A stretch of DNA of 64,000 nt from Centroberyx gerrardi (Eukaryota > Chordata > Actinopteri > Beryciformes > Berycidae), in the NCBI RefSeq assembly GCF_048128805.1, contig NC_136002.1:29874152-29938151 (forward strand), in the 5' to 3' direction. The position numbers and the translations under genes are program-made. Under the pieces are notes generated by a model. That model saw nothing but the letters and a program-made list of their open reading frames with translations, did not search any database and had not been told where the DNA came from. Of the stretch, positions 11,725 to 33,560 are shown one piece after another. Positions within the stretch are counted from its first letter, which is position 1, and each line of letters begins with the position of its first letter.

Positions 11725-11925
11725 ATTTAAACAGCGGGCAGCAGATGAAACCAACCTTCCACCGGAGGTCCAGAGTTCAAACCCCCATCCTGCTGAAGTG
11801 TCCCAGAGCAAAACACTAAAACCAGACCAGATCCAGGGAGGCTGCTCTGCGGCTGAGCCTGACCTCTGACCTCTGACCTCCCTGCGGAGGGAGGAATCAA
11901 TAAAGTATTGCATTATTATTATTAA
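11725..11925 (+). mobile_element. tRNA-like SINE with ATT tail
   Basis: GGTCCAGAGTTCAAACCCC resembles a tRNA-type B box. It is followed by the fish SINE-like phrase CCCAGAGCAAAACACTAA, a threefold TGACCTC repeat and the tail GGAATCAATAAAGTATTG with (ATT)n. This order (tRNA-like head, body, LINE-like tail) is that of a tRNA-derived SINE. A related TCTGACC tandem sits at 43455-43480. Confidence 0.55.
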
Positions 11926-11937
11926 ACACACATAGCT

Positions 11938-11939
<2 letters not shown>

Positions 11940-11991
<52 letters not shown>

Positions 11992-12134
11992 ACCTATCAC
12001 AACCTACATACTGCACAAACAATCCTGTCTGCTCACAGTGTTGCTGTGACACATCAGGAATCATAATTAGAAGGCTAGCGCTTGGAAAATAATAAAATGC
12101 TCTCCTTATTGGCTGGGTGGCCCTAAGGGCAGTA

Positions 12135-12185
<51 letters not shown>

Positions 12186-12350
12186 CTGTTGTAGAGGGAC
12201 ACTATCATCTTGCTCGTCTCTGCTTTATGCAGCATCTTGGAACTGAAGAATCTGCATGAAGAGAGAAACAAATATGATCAAATCTGTCACAACATTGCAC
12301 AGTAAATGAATTATGGTCTCTCCAATTGGCTGGGTGGTCCTCAGGGCAGC

Positions 12351-12395
<45 letters not shown>

Positions 12396-12400
12396 ACACG
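11940..12400. repeat. Three (CA)n microsatellites with a duplicated flank
   Basis: CA runs at 11940-11988, 12138-12179 and 12354-12390. The second and third are each preceded by GGCTGGGTGG, a few bases and AGGGCAG (12112 and 12328, 216 bp apart). A third, diverged AGCTGGGTGG copy lies at 12419 without a CA run. The repeats therefore spread with their flanks. Confidence 0.8.
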
Positions 12401-12616
12401 CAATATCTACTGTATACAGCTGGGTGGTCTCCAGAGCAGCAGAGACTCAGATCTGGGCGGTGCAGATGGTTCAGTGATAAGTGGAGGAACAAACTCAACA
12501 AACTCAACTCTACTGCCTTGCTCAAGGGCAGTAGTGTTTCTCATTCACTTTTCCCCTGCACTTATTTACCCAACTGAAATCAAAGCGGCCTGACTCCCAC
12601 CCCTCAGCTCAGTGGC

Positions 12617-12618
<2 letters not shown>

Positions 12619-12651
<33 letters not shown>
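12619..12651. repeat. (GT)n microsatellite
   Basis: Pure GT run of about 33 bases. Confidence 0.9.
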
Positions 12652-12652
<1 letters not shown>

Positions 12653-12774
12653 GGGGGTGACAGGAGAGTCAGAAATAGCCTCCTGGGTTGGGTCCTGCTG
12701 CATTCCTCCGCTCCTGACGACACCGCGTGGTTTACACAGGCGGAAATATTTCATTCTCTTATTTTGGTTTCTTT

Positions 12775-12856
12775 TTCTGTAAAGCACTCTGCAAACCTTG
12801 TTTTTGAAAAGTGCTGTATAAATAAAGTTATTATTATTATTATTATTATTATTATC
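12775..12856 (+). repeat. LINE/SINE 3' tail with (TTA)n
   Basis: TGTAAAGCACTCTGCA, then AAAAGTGCTGTATAAATAAA and about nine TTA units. This is the classic fish L2-type 3' tail. The 5' part is not recognisable. Confidence 0.65.
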
Positions 12857-12877
12857 AAATGACACGGTGTAGATACC

Positions 12878-12881
<4 letters not shown>

Positions 12882-12921
<40 letters not shown>

Positions 12922-13315
12922 AGTCTAGTCCTGTTTCTGCTCTGTGTTTACAGAAAGAGAAAAGCTCCAGGTTTTATTGGGGGAAAATGTAAAAACCGTA
13001 GAACCAGCAGCTCAATTTTCAACATAAATGTTAAAAATGTATCGCCTGTTCCAGATTTCCCCTCCTTTCCTTTCCCCTTTCCATTTACTCTTTCAAAATA
13101 GTTCTTCTCTTTCCAATATTGCTATGAACTGAATTGAATCGCTGAACTGAACTAGTAACGTTACTGAACTGCTTTTGATTATACTGTTGTTGATATGACT
13201 GCTGATATTCGTTAGATTACTGTTTATTCATTATAAATTATTAGTCAATGTTGCAATTTTACCCCATTTGAAATACTTTATTGCTTTGGCAACACAGAGA
13301 GAGGGAGACAGAGAC

Positions 13316-13358
<43 letters not shown>

Positions 13359-13446
13359 GAGACAGAGAGAGAGAGAGGTGGATTTGTTCATCTAACAAGA
13401 TGTAGGGCAGGGTAGACTGGGAAGAGTCATGAGCAAGACAGAGAAA

Positions 13447-13482
<36 letters not shown>
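12882..13482. repeat. (GA)n microsatellites
   Basis: GA runs at about 12884-12919, 13318-13377 (with CAGA interruptions) and 13447-13481. The intervening DNA has no recognisable gene. Confidence 0.85.
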
Positions 13483-14438
13483 AAGTGTGACGTAAGTGTG
13501 TGTTCTCTCCACATTGCAGTGGGATTCAGCATTGTGAGTCTTATTATGGATTTTGGCATATTTGGGTTACAACACTACAGAGGCAGTAGGTGTGTATTTA
13601 TCAAACAGCGCGTCTGAGTCCAGTCTGCAGCCAGTAGAGACCGGGTGTGTTTGATTTTAACTACTTTAGATTCTGCTGTTAACTCCCAAATCCAGCGGGA
13701 CCCAGCTGGACTCACTGGACTGGAGCCGGGCTGAATTTCTCTCTTAAATCTTCAGGTTTGGACGGTACTAAATTACAGGCCATAAATTATGCAGTAATGA
13801 TGGGAAATTACCAAATATACAAGTATAATAAATGCTATAATTAGCGATAGAACTAGATTGACTGGTAATTACATAGTAATATACAAGTCAAAATTGGGCT
13901 TTTTACCAGTAATTGTATTGTAATGATAGTTGTCAAGCTTGTGGTAATTCTGGGCGTCAATCAGACTTGAGCTCGTTAAAAGCGAAACCTCTCAGGCTCG
14001 GTGACTATCTGGTGAAATTTTAAACGCCGGGTTTAACAAAGCCTGAGTCACGCTGCACTCTTACTTCCATTTGAATCTGACCAGCTGCTGAAAGAGAAGG
14101 TAAAGTGTGAGAATGACAACATGAACACTATGTGACAGTCAGAATGTCCCAGCAGTTGAAACCTGCACCAACACTGCACACAAGTGTTAACAATCTGCTA
14201 CTGCAACAGGACACACAGCATGACCTCCCACTGGAAACAATTACAACGGTGCTGAAAATAGCAATAGAAATCTGCACTGTATTCTTTATTGGAACCAAAA
14301 TAAATCACAGTTACCATTCTATTAAGTTGTTCTGCACACAATGAATAAACAGTAGAGCACTGGGTGAAGTTTTATATGGCAGCTGGCAATAACTGAGATA
14401 GCTAAAGTTCATGCAGTGTATTGTGGTATGTTTGTTCT

Positions 14439-14942
14439 AATGCTGCCTTCAAGTGCTCGTCGTAAACTCCTACTTCCAAGATTGGAAGTCGTAATAACTT
14501 GTCGTGCATTTAAGCGAACGAACAAAACGGACCCTGCAACACAACTCAGCTGCTGCTGCTGGTGCAAGAAAGTATTTTTTTGGTGGCTGTTTTATTTTAG
14601 AAATGAAGTGGCACAGAGCTACTTTGTGCTGCAGTGGTGGAACGAAGAGGAGAAAATGCACATCAGGCATGTGATTCATGTTTTCATTAGTTGTTTAAAA
14701 TCAAAAATGCATGACAGCTAAATGTTAAGTGAGTGAGTGAAAATAGAAACATAAAGAAAATAATAATAAAGCATAAAATAATAAGATAAATCACTTTTAT
14801 TACAGCTTGACCTGAACGTCACATCTCAGCAAATTGGTTATCATAGAAAATCCCCAGTCATCATTACCACTTTGTCGGGTCATTTAAGAGCGCTCAACAC
14901 AAATTTGCAATATCTCTGACAACACTTGAAAGCAGCATTTGG
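14439..14942. mobile_element. Inverted-repeat element (MITE family C, copy 1)
   Basis: The left end AATGCTGCCTTCAAGTGCT and the right end CAACACTTGAAAGCAGCATT are inverted copies. A related left end (CTGCTGCCTTCAAGTCATG) lies at 45849. The interior has a CAGCTGCTGCTGCTGG stretch but no transposase. It is about 500 bp and non-autonomous. Confidence 0.6.
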
Positions 14943-16690
14943 TCCATATGAGTTTTATTCCTAAATCAGATACCCACCAATAGAAAAAAGAAGTCATCTA
15001 CTCTTACAAAATGAGCGATAACTGAAAATCCAAACAAATTAGGTAACTAAAGTCATTGGTTGACAAAATGATAACGCTTGATTTGATAAAATGAAAACAC
15101 TTTCACAGACTGGATCCTCTGCACTTTAGAGATATTGAATAATGAACCTTACTTGATGATTTTCCTCCCCCCAAAATAGCCATGTAGTGTTTCAGAAACA
15201 AACTCTCATTGCTTTAGAAAACAATGAGAGGTTTCTTGAAAGGAATGTGTGGGTGAAAGTGAACATAGAGAGGAGGCTGAGAGTAGAAAGATGCGTGTAG
15301 GAGAGAAGAAAGCAACATGTAACCAACACAGTGAACATTGTGTAACTCACAGCTCTGGTGCAGAGAGCAGCAGCTCTGCTGGACTTCAGGGAACATCACG
15401 GCTGGTAATCTGGGCGGAGGCGCTGAAGCTGCAAAGACAGCAGTTTGAGAGATTACCAACAGGTTAGTTTCAACAATAATGACTGACAGACTGTTAAAGG
15501 CTGTGAATCCATTATTATGACAGATTGTATATTGTCTATTCTCTTCATACTATAATAGCCACATATGGCAGCTAACTTGAGCCTGTGACGTTAGTGGAGT
15601 TTTATACTGGCTAACAAGAAATCTATCATCAGTAAAAGTGTGATTTTGTGCTTTAATTGTCTACATGAATCGATTTTACTGATAATAACTGAAATATAAA
15701 GCCTGTAAGCCTGTTTCTCAAAACTTGATCCAGCTGTCACCTTGACGGATCCAACAGTAAACCGTTAGGTCTCACTCAAACTGAACACACCCAGTTATTC
15801 TCAGCTATATTTAGACAATTAAAAATAGACTATAGGCCTATATGTCGAATGTATCCAAGGTCTGCTGTAGGCTAAGTTGTGCGCTCTGTATAGAGTGACA
15901 GAGGAATAAACACTGGTGTAGAAACTTTGCTAAAGGACGGAGAAATAGGCTGAATTATCAGAAAAAGTGTTTTTAAAACTAGATTTAGAGTCGAAATCCA
16001 CTTGGTGTTTTATTCGTATCTTACCTTTTCATTCCTCTGATCTGACAGCCGTCCTGCTTTGGATCTCTGCCTGGAAACTTTGCAGCCTCACCCGCCACAA
16101 GTCAGAGAGGTTTGCGCACCGGACCGGCAGCATCTCCGGGCAAGTCTCCCGGAGGAAGAAACAAAAAAGCAGATTTGTCTCGTCCATGATGACATTTAGC
16201 ATCAGTCGTGTATTTAACAAAGCAGGCTGAAGCATTCGGCTGGGTTATATCGCTGCCGGACCAGAGCAGTGATATAGCGGGCGGTGTAGCGCCATATCCG
16301 CCCAGCTGTCCGGCGCTTCACGCTCCTCCTCCGTGCTGTACAGCGACAGATGGAGGCCGGCAGGAATGTATAGACTATATATGGAGACAGAAAACCAGCA
16401 GGGCTTTGAATGGACATGGGACAGCCTGAGTAACTCCTTATGAGGACAGACATGAGTAGCCTACCACTGTCACTTATTATGATCATGAATATTATTTCCA
16501 CTTTTCTAATAATAATAATAGGCCTAATAATCATCATCATATTGACTACCATTGTTGGTGATTATCTGTTCATAAGCTTGTTGGTGGTTTTCATAAGCTT
16601 AAAAAATATGTCATTTTTGTACTGAAAAGTAACACAAATCTGTCTCAAATTAGACGGATGTGTTGAAATAGTCATTATGATCATGAACTA
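14943..16690. other. Non-coding stretch, locally GC-rich
   Basis: No exon chain recognised. The part at 16070-16360 is richer in CpG than its surroundings (phrases such as CGCACCGGACCGGCAG) and could be regulatory, but nothing specific can be named. Confidence 0.35.
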
Positions 16691-16692
16691 GG

Positions 16693-16722
16693 ATATGCCA
16701 GTTATTATTATTATTATTAGCC

Positions 16723-16760
<38 letters not shown>

Positions 16761-16965
16761 GTAGTAGTAGTAGTAGTAGTAGTAGAAGTAGGCTAATATA
16801 GGCTAGAAGTACCAATAGTAGTAGTGGTGGTATTGGTAGTAGGTAGTAGTAGCAGAAAATGTAGCTAAGTAGAAGTAGTAATTATTAGTGGTAGTAGTAG
16901 TAGGCCTAGTAGCCTATTAGTGATAGTATAGGCTATTACTATTATTAGCCATTAGTAGCCTAGTA
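16693..16965. repeat. (TTA)n / (TAG)n triplet tract
   Basis: About 20 TTA triplets pass directly into (TAG)n and then into degenerate GTAGTA/TTATTA sequence. It is simple triplet sequence, 0.5 kb upstream of hipk4. Confidence 0.85.
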
Positions 16966-17324
16966 ATAGTATCATCACTTATAATAACACAAAGTCTAAG
17001 TAATGTAGGCTAATGAAATGTACTGTACTGAAATAATGAAGTGCAATGAAAGCAAATGTGAAGTTTTATGTCTTGTTTTTATGTTTTGTGTGGATCCCAT
17101 GCAGAAAGAGAAGCTGTTGCATTATACAGCTGAATGTGGATCCTAATAATAAACAAATCAACAAATCACCTAAACTTGAGGCTCTGCGGGTTTCCTTATT
17201 GTCCTTATGATCATTCACTAACTCCACGCTTATATTGTCTTTTAAAAATATTATTAGGCTAATAACAATATATTTCTGTTGTATAATTTAAAGGATGCTT
17301 GGAGCTGTAGCTCATGTTATTGTT

Positions 17325-17360
17325 ATTCCAGAGAACGTTCCATGAGTCTGGAACACACTT
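17325..17360 (+). promoter_or_regulatory. Candidate heat-shock-element-like motif upstream of hipk4
   Basis: GAACGTTC, an exact GAA-NN-TTC inverted pair, is preceded by TTCCAGA and followed by GTCTGGAAC, giving several nGAAn/nTTCn blocks within 35 bp and about 90 bp before the hipk4 start codon. HSF proteins bind such arrays. Not all block spacings are canonical, so this is a weak candidate. Confidence 0.25.
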
Positions 17361-17439
17361 GATGTTTATTATTGAAAATGGCAGCACATCTACTCCAAGT
17401 CTAGAGGACTTCTAGCTATATGAGTCTGTAACTTCAACA

Positions 17440-26234
<8,795 letters not shown>

Positions 26235-26285
26235 GTACAGTTTGGAAAATGTGTGATGCCTACTTTGACAGAATGATTGCATGAA

Positions 26286-26291
26286 AATAAA
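26286..26291 (+). terminator. hipk4 polyadenylation signal
   Basis: AATAAA 52 bases after the stop codon, implying a very short 3' UTR. Confidence 0.6.
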
Positions 26292-26299
26292 ATGAATAT

Positions 26300-28079
26300 T
26301 ATTGAAGTCATCAGCTTTCTTGAGCTCTTTCCTTAGAGCGTAGAGCAATTTTAGAGGATGCAATCATGTTTTTGTTTTTTTTAAAGTTGCACAATGAGCA
26401 TCAGGTAACAACTTTTTCTCCCAAATGTATAAAGTGTGTTGGAATGAAATGTATCCACTAAGGGTATGAAATAGACCACCTCCCTAATATTGACGTGGTC
26501 CCACTTTTGGTTCCATGTTTCAGTTGTCTCAAGGCTTTGAAATCCTTCCTTAACCTTTCTCCTACACCTGTCTCCCTTCCATGAAGTGGATTTAATGAAA
26601 TTACATACAATACAGAAATCAATACAGCATCATAGCTTCCACCTAGTTAGTATATTTCACAGAGAGTAGGCAGTCCTAAACAGGCCTACTGTAGTTGAAC
26701 TTGAGACATTGTTGAGCTTGAATCATTATTGATCCCTCTCATTGGCATTGGGATAGCTTCTTTCTCTCAATCAGTAGTTTCCCAAGCTGGGCTTCAGACC
26801 CGGACATCACCTCCTTTCTGGGGCTCCTCCCCCCTCCGCCCCAGTCCCAAAATATACTTCCTGCAACTATAGTCAGCATGGAGCTCGCCTGCACTCCTGA
26901 GCCTCCACAGACAGGGAGGGGAGTGGGGAGAAGTCTAAATGAGTTGCGTTTGTAAGCAAATACCGTCAAGATGAAATCCAAATGGACATATTTTGGGATG
27001 TATTTGAGTATACGACATTTTGTAAGAACTTAACATTGTGATAAAGAATCTTGAGCACTCATCTCTCGTCTAATACGTTCAGCGAGGGAGGAGAGGATGT
27101 GGTGAAGTTTTTCTTTTGTTTCTTTTAACATCCCACCACTAAAGTTCAGAACAAAGCCAGAATAGCTTGGATCAGATCAGACCTTAAAAAATAAGTTTCA
27201 TTGTGTCATAGAAATATTTCTTATTGGCTAGAGCATTGAACAGATGTTTTTTGAATCAATGTGTATCAGAGTGCACATTAAGAAAATGTTAAACCACTTT
27301 AAACAGACCAGATGCAGGTTGGATTCAGGATTCAGTTTATTAAGAGTAGTGCTGCAGAAACAGGAGGGAGATAATGATATGTATACATTTGATCTGTGGC
27401 ACTAACAAACCGCCCCAGAGCTTTTCTAAAAGCATGCTGCTACCTGTAAACACTGGCTTATTTGGACAGTTGCCATAGCAACCATCTCTCCACTAACTGG
27501 TATTTCCAATCACTCCACATAGTGGAAATTAAATTGTTTCATCTTCACTTACTATTGCTGCAAACTCAATTAAAAATGGCCCTGAAGACTATGGAACCAT
27601 ATTTTAAAAAGCCCATGTTATTAATAATGCAGACACGGCACTCCAGTTAAGCATTAATTAAGTATTCCAGAGTCCAGCAATCTAAAAATATCAATCAAAA
27701 AACACATTCTGATTCAAACTTATTTCTCCCTGAGATGAGCTGGGATGAAGAACTCCCATAGAGGCAGTTATATAAAGTAATGCATTGTGATTGATCTTCA
27801 AAACTACACACTGATCAATACGCTGATCAGACTGAGCCGGCTGAGAGAAACCATCGTACCTGAGCGAGCCTAAACAGCGCCCCCTACTGTTACTAACACC
27901 AAGGGAAAGAAACCAAATAATGACATTTCTCCTAAAATGAGCCACATCTCTGTTGGAGAGGTTTTCAAAGGGAGTGCTGTCTGTCCGTGAGTTGTAGAAA
28001 CTTGTAACATACGAAACAGGAACAATGCTTGTCTGTAGCTAAGATTTACTGGACTACATGGCTGCTGTCTGGTCTGCCG
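26300..28079. other. Convergent intergenic space / pld3 3' UTR
   Basis: Lies between the hipk4 and pld3 3' ends. It is AT-rich and without recognised exons. On the minus strand an AATAAA (27336-27341) could end a long pld3 3' UTR. No transposon with clear ends was identified. Confidence 0.4.
27336..27341 (-). terminator. Candidate pld3 polyadenylation signal
   Basis: The nearest AATAAA found on the minus strand downstream of the pld3 stop, about 1.5 kb away. A closer non-canonical signal may be used instead. Confidence 0.3.
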
Positions 28080-28300
28080 GTGGAGCATAGCAACCTAAAA
28101 GCTTACCGGACTTGTTACCAGAAGCTGTGGTTCAACTCCCTCGGCCAGCTGGGATAAAAACTGGGCAATTAATTCTCTCCCTAAAATAATTCTCTGAACG
28201 CACCTTGAGCAAGGCCCCAGTGTGACTGTGCGTTACTCAGTGTTGCTGAAAAAGAGCGAGTGTGCTTAGTATACATTCTCTGGGTAAATAAACATGAAAA
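28080..28300 (+). mobile_element. tRNA-like SINE fragment in pld3 3' region
   Basis: GCTGTGGTTCAACTCCCTCG is B-box-like. It is followed by CACCTTGAGCAAGGCCCCAG, GTTACTCAGTGTTGCT and GGGTAAATAAACATG, the same body order as at 19050-19240. It is inserted antisense to pld3, possibly inside its 3' UTR. Confidence 0.5.
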
Positions 28301-28829
28301 CTAAGGTTCTCTCAGGGCAGAAGGAGTATGGCACTAAGTCTGTGTTCACTCTGTGAGGAACACGATCAAACAAGTCACCAGAAGTCCATTCATTTCCTAT
28401 AGAGCTGAGCAACCGGGGAAACTCGGCCGATGTGTGCATACCATCAACAAACTTGTCGTCCTAGAAAAGTTGGCAACAGCTGAACTTAACTCGATCATCA
28501 GCTGTCAGATTTAGCAGCTTCCCTGCTTCCCTACCAATGGGATTTCGTTCTATGAGCAGTTGTTCCACCTTGCAAGTGCAAACTGGACAAAACGGACTGA
28601 ATGATATGCAGCCGTGGAACTGCCAGCTGCTTCGAATAGAAGTGTCCACCAAATGGCACACGTTACGTCGATGTTTGAGTCTGAGTCAGAGTGTAAATGT
28701 TGGCTGCTGCTCTATCTGAGTGTTGGTTTGATTTTGTGGCTTATGGCACGTTTGCCTGATAAACTGATACGGTGTTCTAATATTGGCTCAAGGCTTCTCT
28801 CGGCTCGTGACCGGCACACAGAGTTCAAG

Positions 28830-29017
28830 CTAACAGATGTCTTTGAGGTTAGAGTGCTGGGTGATAGGAGTGCTGTAGGCGGAGCTCCAGTCCCTCTCGA
28901 ACACGGCCTGCAGCTGTGATTGGACGGTTGGCTCCAGCGTCGGTGATGCAGTCTGGTTGACGACCAGTGCCGAGCCGGCTGTGCTCACAAAGTAGTCGCC
29001 TGACCAGTTAGATGTAC
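28830..29017 (-). CDS. pld3: pld3 last coding exon
   Basis: The acceptor ATCCGCAG precedes GTACATCTAAC. Completes Gly427 and encodes 428-488: TSNWSGDYF after HKD2, then [10 protein letters not shown] and the C-terminal K-D-I-C before TAG (28830-28832). Confidence 0.93.
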
Positions 29018-32000
29018 CTGCGGATGGAAATACACAGATATGTTTCATATTTTAGCCAAATAACATATTTTTCTTAAAAAGGATGAGTGGGCAGGTCATA
29101 ATAATAATATATAATATAATAATAAATCATATACATAATCATATACATAATCATACAATCAGAGGTGTCCTGTTATAAGAAAATATTGTTTTTCACTTTC
29201 ATATTGTAAGATTGGTAATTTTTTTATTTTCCGGGTCCGCAATTTCCCAATAATTTCCTAGAAAGGAACTGTTAATTTCTTAGGAAATTTTCTGGAAAGA
29301 ACCATGAAATTATGTACTAATTAATTATGTATAAACGTGTATATAATATAATGTGTAGCCTTACCAATGTAGGCTATCTTGTCAGTCACCATGTATTTGT
29401 TGTGGTTGACTCTGGCGAAGGGAATCTCCTTCTGCTTGGGGTTAGCAGGCACAACAAACAGCCTCTGGAGAAAAGACACAACCGGTGATCAGGTTATCGT
29501 TTTTTATTTCAGGATACGCACACTCTGCATTTTCAGTGGTAGAGGGAACACTTGTGATTGTTATTCACTTGGCTCTGAAGCTTGAATAACTTCTACTAAC
29601 TGTGTACTACTAATTATGATACTACTACTACTACTACTAATCATAAATTACTCCCAGCCTGTAACCTATATAAACAAGGATTACCACTACTCCCACCAGA
29701 TGATTTATGTCAGCATATTTCATTCTCTAATTTAAAGTCCATATTTCAGCCTTGGTCTTTTTAGAGAAGTAGAAGTGCTACTCACCACCTGGATGTCCAG
29801 TTTGCTCTTGGGGTCCTGGACCGAGGCCAGTGACCTGAGGAAGGGCAGCATGACCGGCTGGGTGCTGGCCCAGCAGCTGATCAGCAGACGCACCTTGACC
29901 CGCCTCTCGTAAGCCATTCGTCTCAGCTGGGTGTCGATGTCGGCCCAGTACCTGCAGAGGGCGCCACACACAGTCTGAGGACACGGGACCGTCACACTTT
30001 GGTCCGAACCACAGTGGGAAAGTTTACTGTGATGAATTTTTGTATTTGGTTTGTTTAGGTTCACACTGCCCAGTTACAAATGAACCAGGGCTTGTAAACA
30101 AAAGTCACACGGACTCACCAAAAGCTTGTTTATTGGAGTTTTGGTTTAGGGTAAAACAGGATATTTATGTCTTAAGGCAATTTGGGGTGAAAGAAATGTG
30201 GGTGGTTAGCTGATCGTGGGTGGTTTTCACACAGTTTGCTGATGTAGTTTAGGGCGGTGGCTCCCAAAATGGGGTTCGGGGACCGCCACAGGTCTTCCAG
30301 GGGGTCTCAGGCATCATGAGGAACAGTTTAATTCCAACTACTTTCTCTCTCCACTGTTATCTCACAACTTACAGCGTACTGGAGACAGATTCACAGTCCT
30401 GTGCTAAATCACATCCAACACTAACATCCTCTCAGATGGAGATGCTTCGGACAAAATCATCCTTGACATGAAGAACTCTGGTGACCTCTGGGTTGGGGAG
30501 AAGGGTGCTGACAACTGAAGATGCCACACCTGTGTACTTCAGACCTACCTTCGACAGTTCATAACTACCGCACCAACTACGCAAACTAACTTTGACACTT
30601 AAGAAGTATCCCTCCTATCGTTATGGTTCTTAGCTACCTGAACAGCTGTGGGATTTACCTTTTGGGATGAGAGAACTCCATGGTGGGCAGGTAGTTCATG
30701 ACGGCGATGTAGATGAACTGCTGGGCGTCCTCCATCACACTGAGGATGGACTGAAGGTCCGGCGTCCGGCCGGCAGCACAGAAAGACGGAGGGGAACTCT
30801 GGAGAGAGAGGGAAGAGAGACGAGAGAAAAGAAAGAGCGATGCAGTGAATGATTTGTTCATTTCAGGAACATTTGGTACCATCCAGGTCCTTGAAAGATG
30901 TGAGTGGGGCAGAGTTGATTTAACTAAGGAAGAGAAATTCAGGACTGAAGTTGTGAAATGACAGTGAATCCGATGGATGAGATGCTTTTGAAGCATGACA
31001 ATGTGTGTTACCTCATCAGTGCATATGAGTGTGTGTTATATTAGTGTAAATAGTTGGAGTAATGGCGGCACCTAGTGGCCATGTGAAGTCCCACTGGATG
31101 TAGTTTTCGCATTTTGGACCCTGTCTTTACTTTGTTTTTGATCGTTCTGAAGGAATTTTCTTTGATAGTCTACTCAAAGGCCTGTTTTATTTGAACTGCA
31201 CATCAGTTTTCAAGATTCATAATTCACCTATTCCTGCAACAGGGTTCCCACACTCACTTGGACATCAAATTCAAAGGACTTTTCAATGGCTTTCAATAAC
31301 TTGTTTGGTGAAATTGTAGGACTCAAAATTGGCAGGTTTTGTGGTAGGACATGATGACATCGGTCAAAATTAGAAGAGACCTAATTTTTTACTCCTGATC
31401 TCATCAAGTCAAGAAACCCTGGTGAAATCAATTCGTTTTCAAACTGCTGCTGGTGTCAACACAAATCTCTATCAAAGGGTTTTCCTCAGGATGTTTAGTA
31501 TTGATAGGATGGGGAGAAGTCCAGAGAGCTGAGGCATAAGTTAGAAGTATGCCATCGAGGCCATCCATTAATTTTCAAAAACTTTCAAGGCCTTATTGTT
31601 TCCAAATCCACAAATGTTATAAGGATTTTCAAGGCCCGTGGTAACCCTGCTACAAGATACTGCCTACTGCCATTGAGACCAACAGCAATCATCAAACGGT
31701 AAATACATCTAAATGTATAAAAAATGTAAGTGCACTTGACGTACTACTACTGGCATCTAACTGGCTGTTGGAAACCTTTACAAATAAGCTACAATATGGA
31801 CTGAAAAGGTTTTAGTTTAGCGTAGATACGGTACTTTAAATGAGTAATAAATCCATAGAGATTAACAGAACTAACCCTTATGTTCCTTGTAGTGTGGCAC
31901 TAAAAATATGACGTTTCATTCATATGGACCTGCATAAGAAATGGACTGATTTTTAATAGAGTGTTCTTCCTGATCATCTCTATACAGTTGGATTAAGAGT

Positions 32001-33377
32001 AATCCCAAAACAGAGGTGACGTCTCCCCATCCTTCGCCCCTTCGCCCCCCCCCCCCCCCCCCCCCGACCCGTCTCTCACCGACAGGTAGACGCTGGACGG
32101 CGTGCCGTTGAGCGGCAGCTGGAGGGGCGTGTCCTTGTTGTAGGGGGTGGAGAAGCTGCTGGGCCACGGAGACGGGATTGACTGACTCTGACCCAGGAAC
32201 CAATAGGCTTCGAAGATCTTGCCCAGATCCGCCGCTAAGCAGCTGCAGTTGTAGACGACGGCGCCCAGCTCCTTCACCTGCCAGGGAGAGGAGGAGCACA
32301 ACACAGATTTATTCTCAGTCAAAGTTTTTTTACCACTTCTAGCTTTGGTAAACTGGGGCATAAGTGAGAGAACAACAGAAGTAAAATTATAAATTACAGA
32401 AAGAATTCCCAGGGTTCCTATGCAGTTTCAATTTCAAAATTCCATCTTTTTTCCAGACTTTAATTTCTTGATTTGATGTTAAGATTTTGGTGTTCAGAAT
32501 GATTTACACAGATAGTCGTCTTGCCATATCACTCTATAGATGAAGATAGAGTGTACATTTCCCGACTTTCCTGTGATCCACATTCACATAGCTCCTTAGC
32601 AGCCCCCCCCCCCCCCTTGAAACAAATGTCACCCCAGTTGCCTCAACATCAAAGCTTCCAGTTTCATGTTTTTTTTGGCGGTTTGCTGCACTCTTTCAGA
32701 TACACAGGATGCTGATGGTGGCGACGACTCAATATAAACCAGAAGTGAGAAGTGGTTTTTAGGTATTAACTCCCATCATGGTGCCAATGATACTGCAGTG
32801 CATTGACACTCAGTAATAAATCAGAGGGCAAAAGGGAAATCATCTCACCATGGTGTGAGACTAAAACCCAAGCCAAGAGGACAACTTCCTCTTTAAAGCA
32901 AAAGAAACACAACCCAGACAGAACTTCATTTTCCGTGGTTACACAGCCTCTGTGTTTATGTACTGATCTGAAACCACTGATCACATTCAGCAGGATCTTA
33001 AAGGATAAACTGACCCTAGATCAGTACTCCTACTCTGAGATGCATGATAACTACCAGTCCAGATAAAAACCTTTTCAGGGGAAATTTGTTCACATGTATT
33101 TTAATCTCCTCCCTCTCAAAGTTATCTTATGAAAACCGCAGAGTCATGGGTCGGTCTGCTAGTTGCTGATAAGACACACACAGCGGTGTCGACATCAACA
33201 CTGTACACTAATGCAGCCTTCAATGTGACAACAACAATATGTAAGTATACTATTTTATAAATTCCTGACTGCATATTGGATAAAAGATGTTTCTATTTTC
33301 CTAATTGGGGAGAAACCGGTTTCTACGGTGACACTGCATTCTGATTTTTACGTAAAACTGTTCATCTGACAACCTCT

Positions 33378-33417
<40 letters not shown>

Positions 33418-33560
33418 CTGTGTGAGAGACCTCCAGTCCATGTTGGCACTACCAATGTAGATGTGTTTCTTGTCGATCACCCAGAACTTGGTGTGGAGGA
33501 CGCCTGAGGTCAGCTCTCTCATGTTCACTGTCCGGATGTCAGCTCCTGAAACACACACGC

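Noticed and set aside
1..17400. Periaxin (PRX), the human neighbour on the 5' side of HIPK4
   Set aside because: No PRX-like PDZ exon or repeat exon could be recognised on either strand here; it may lie beyond the window or be elsewhere.
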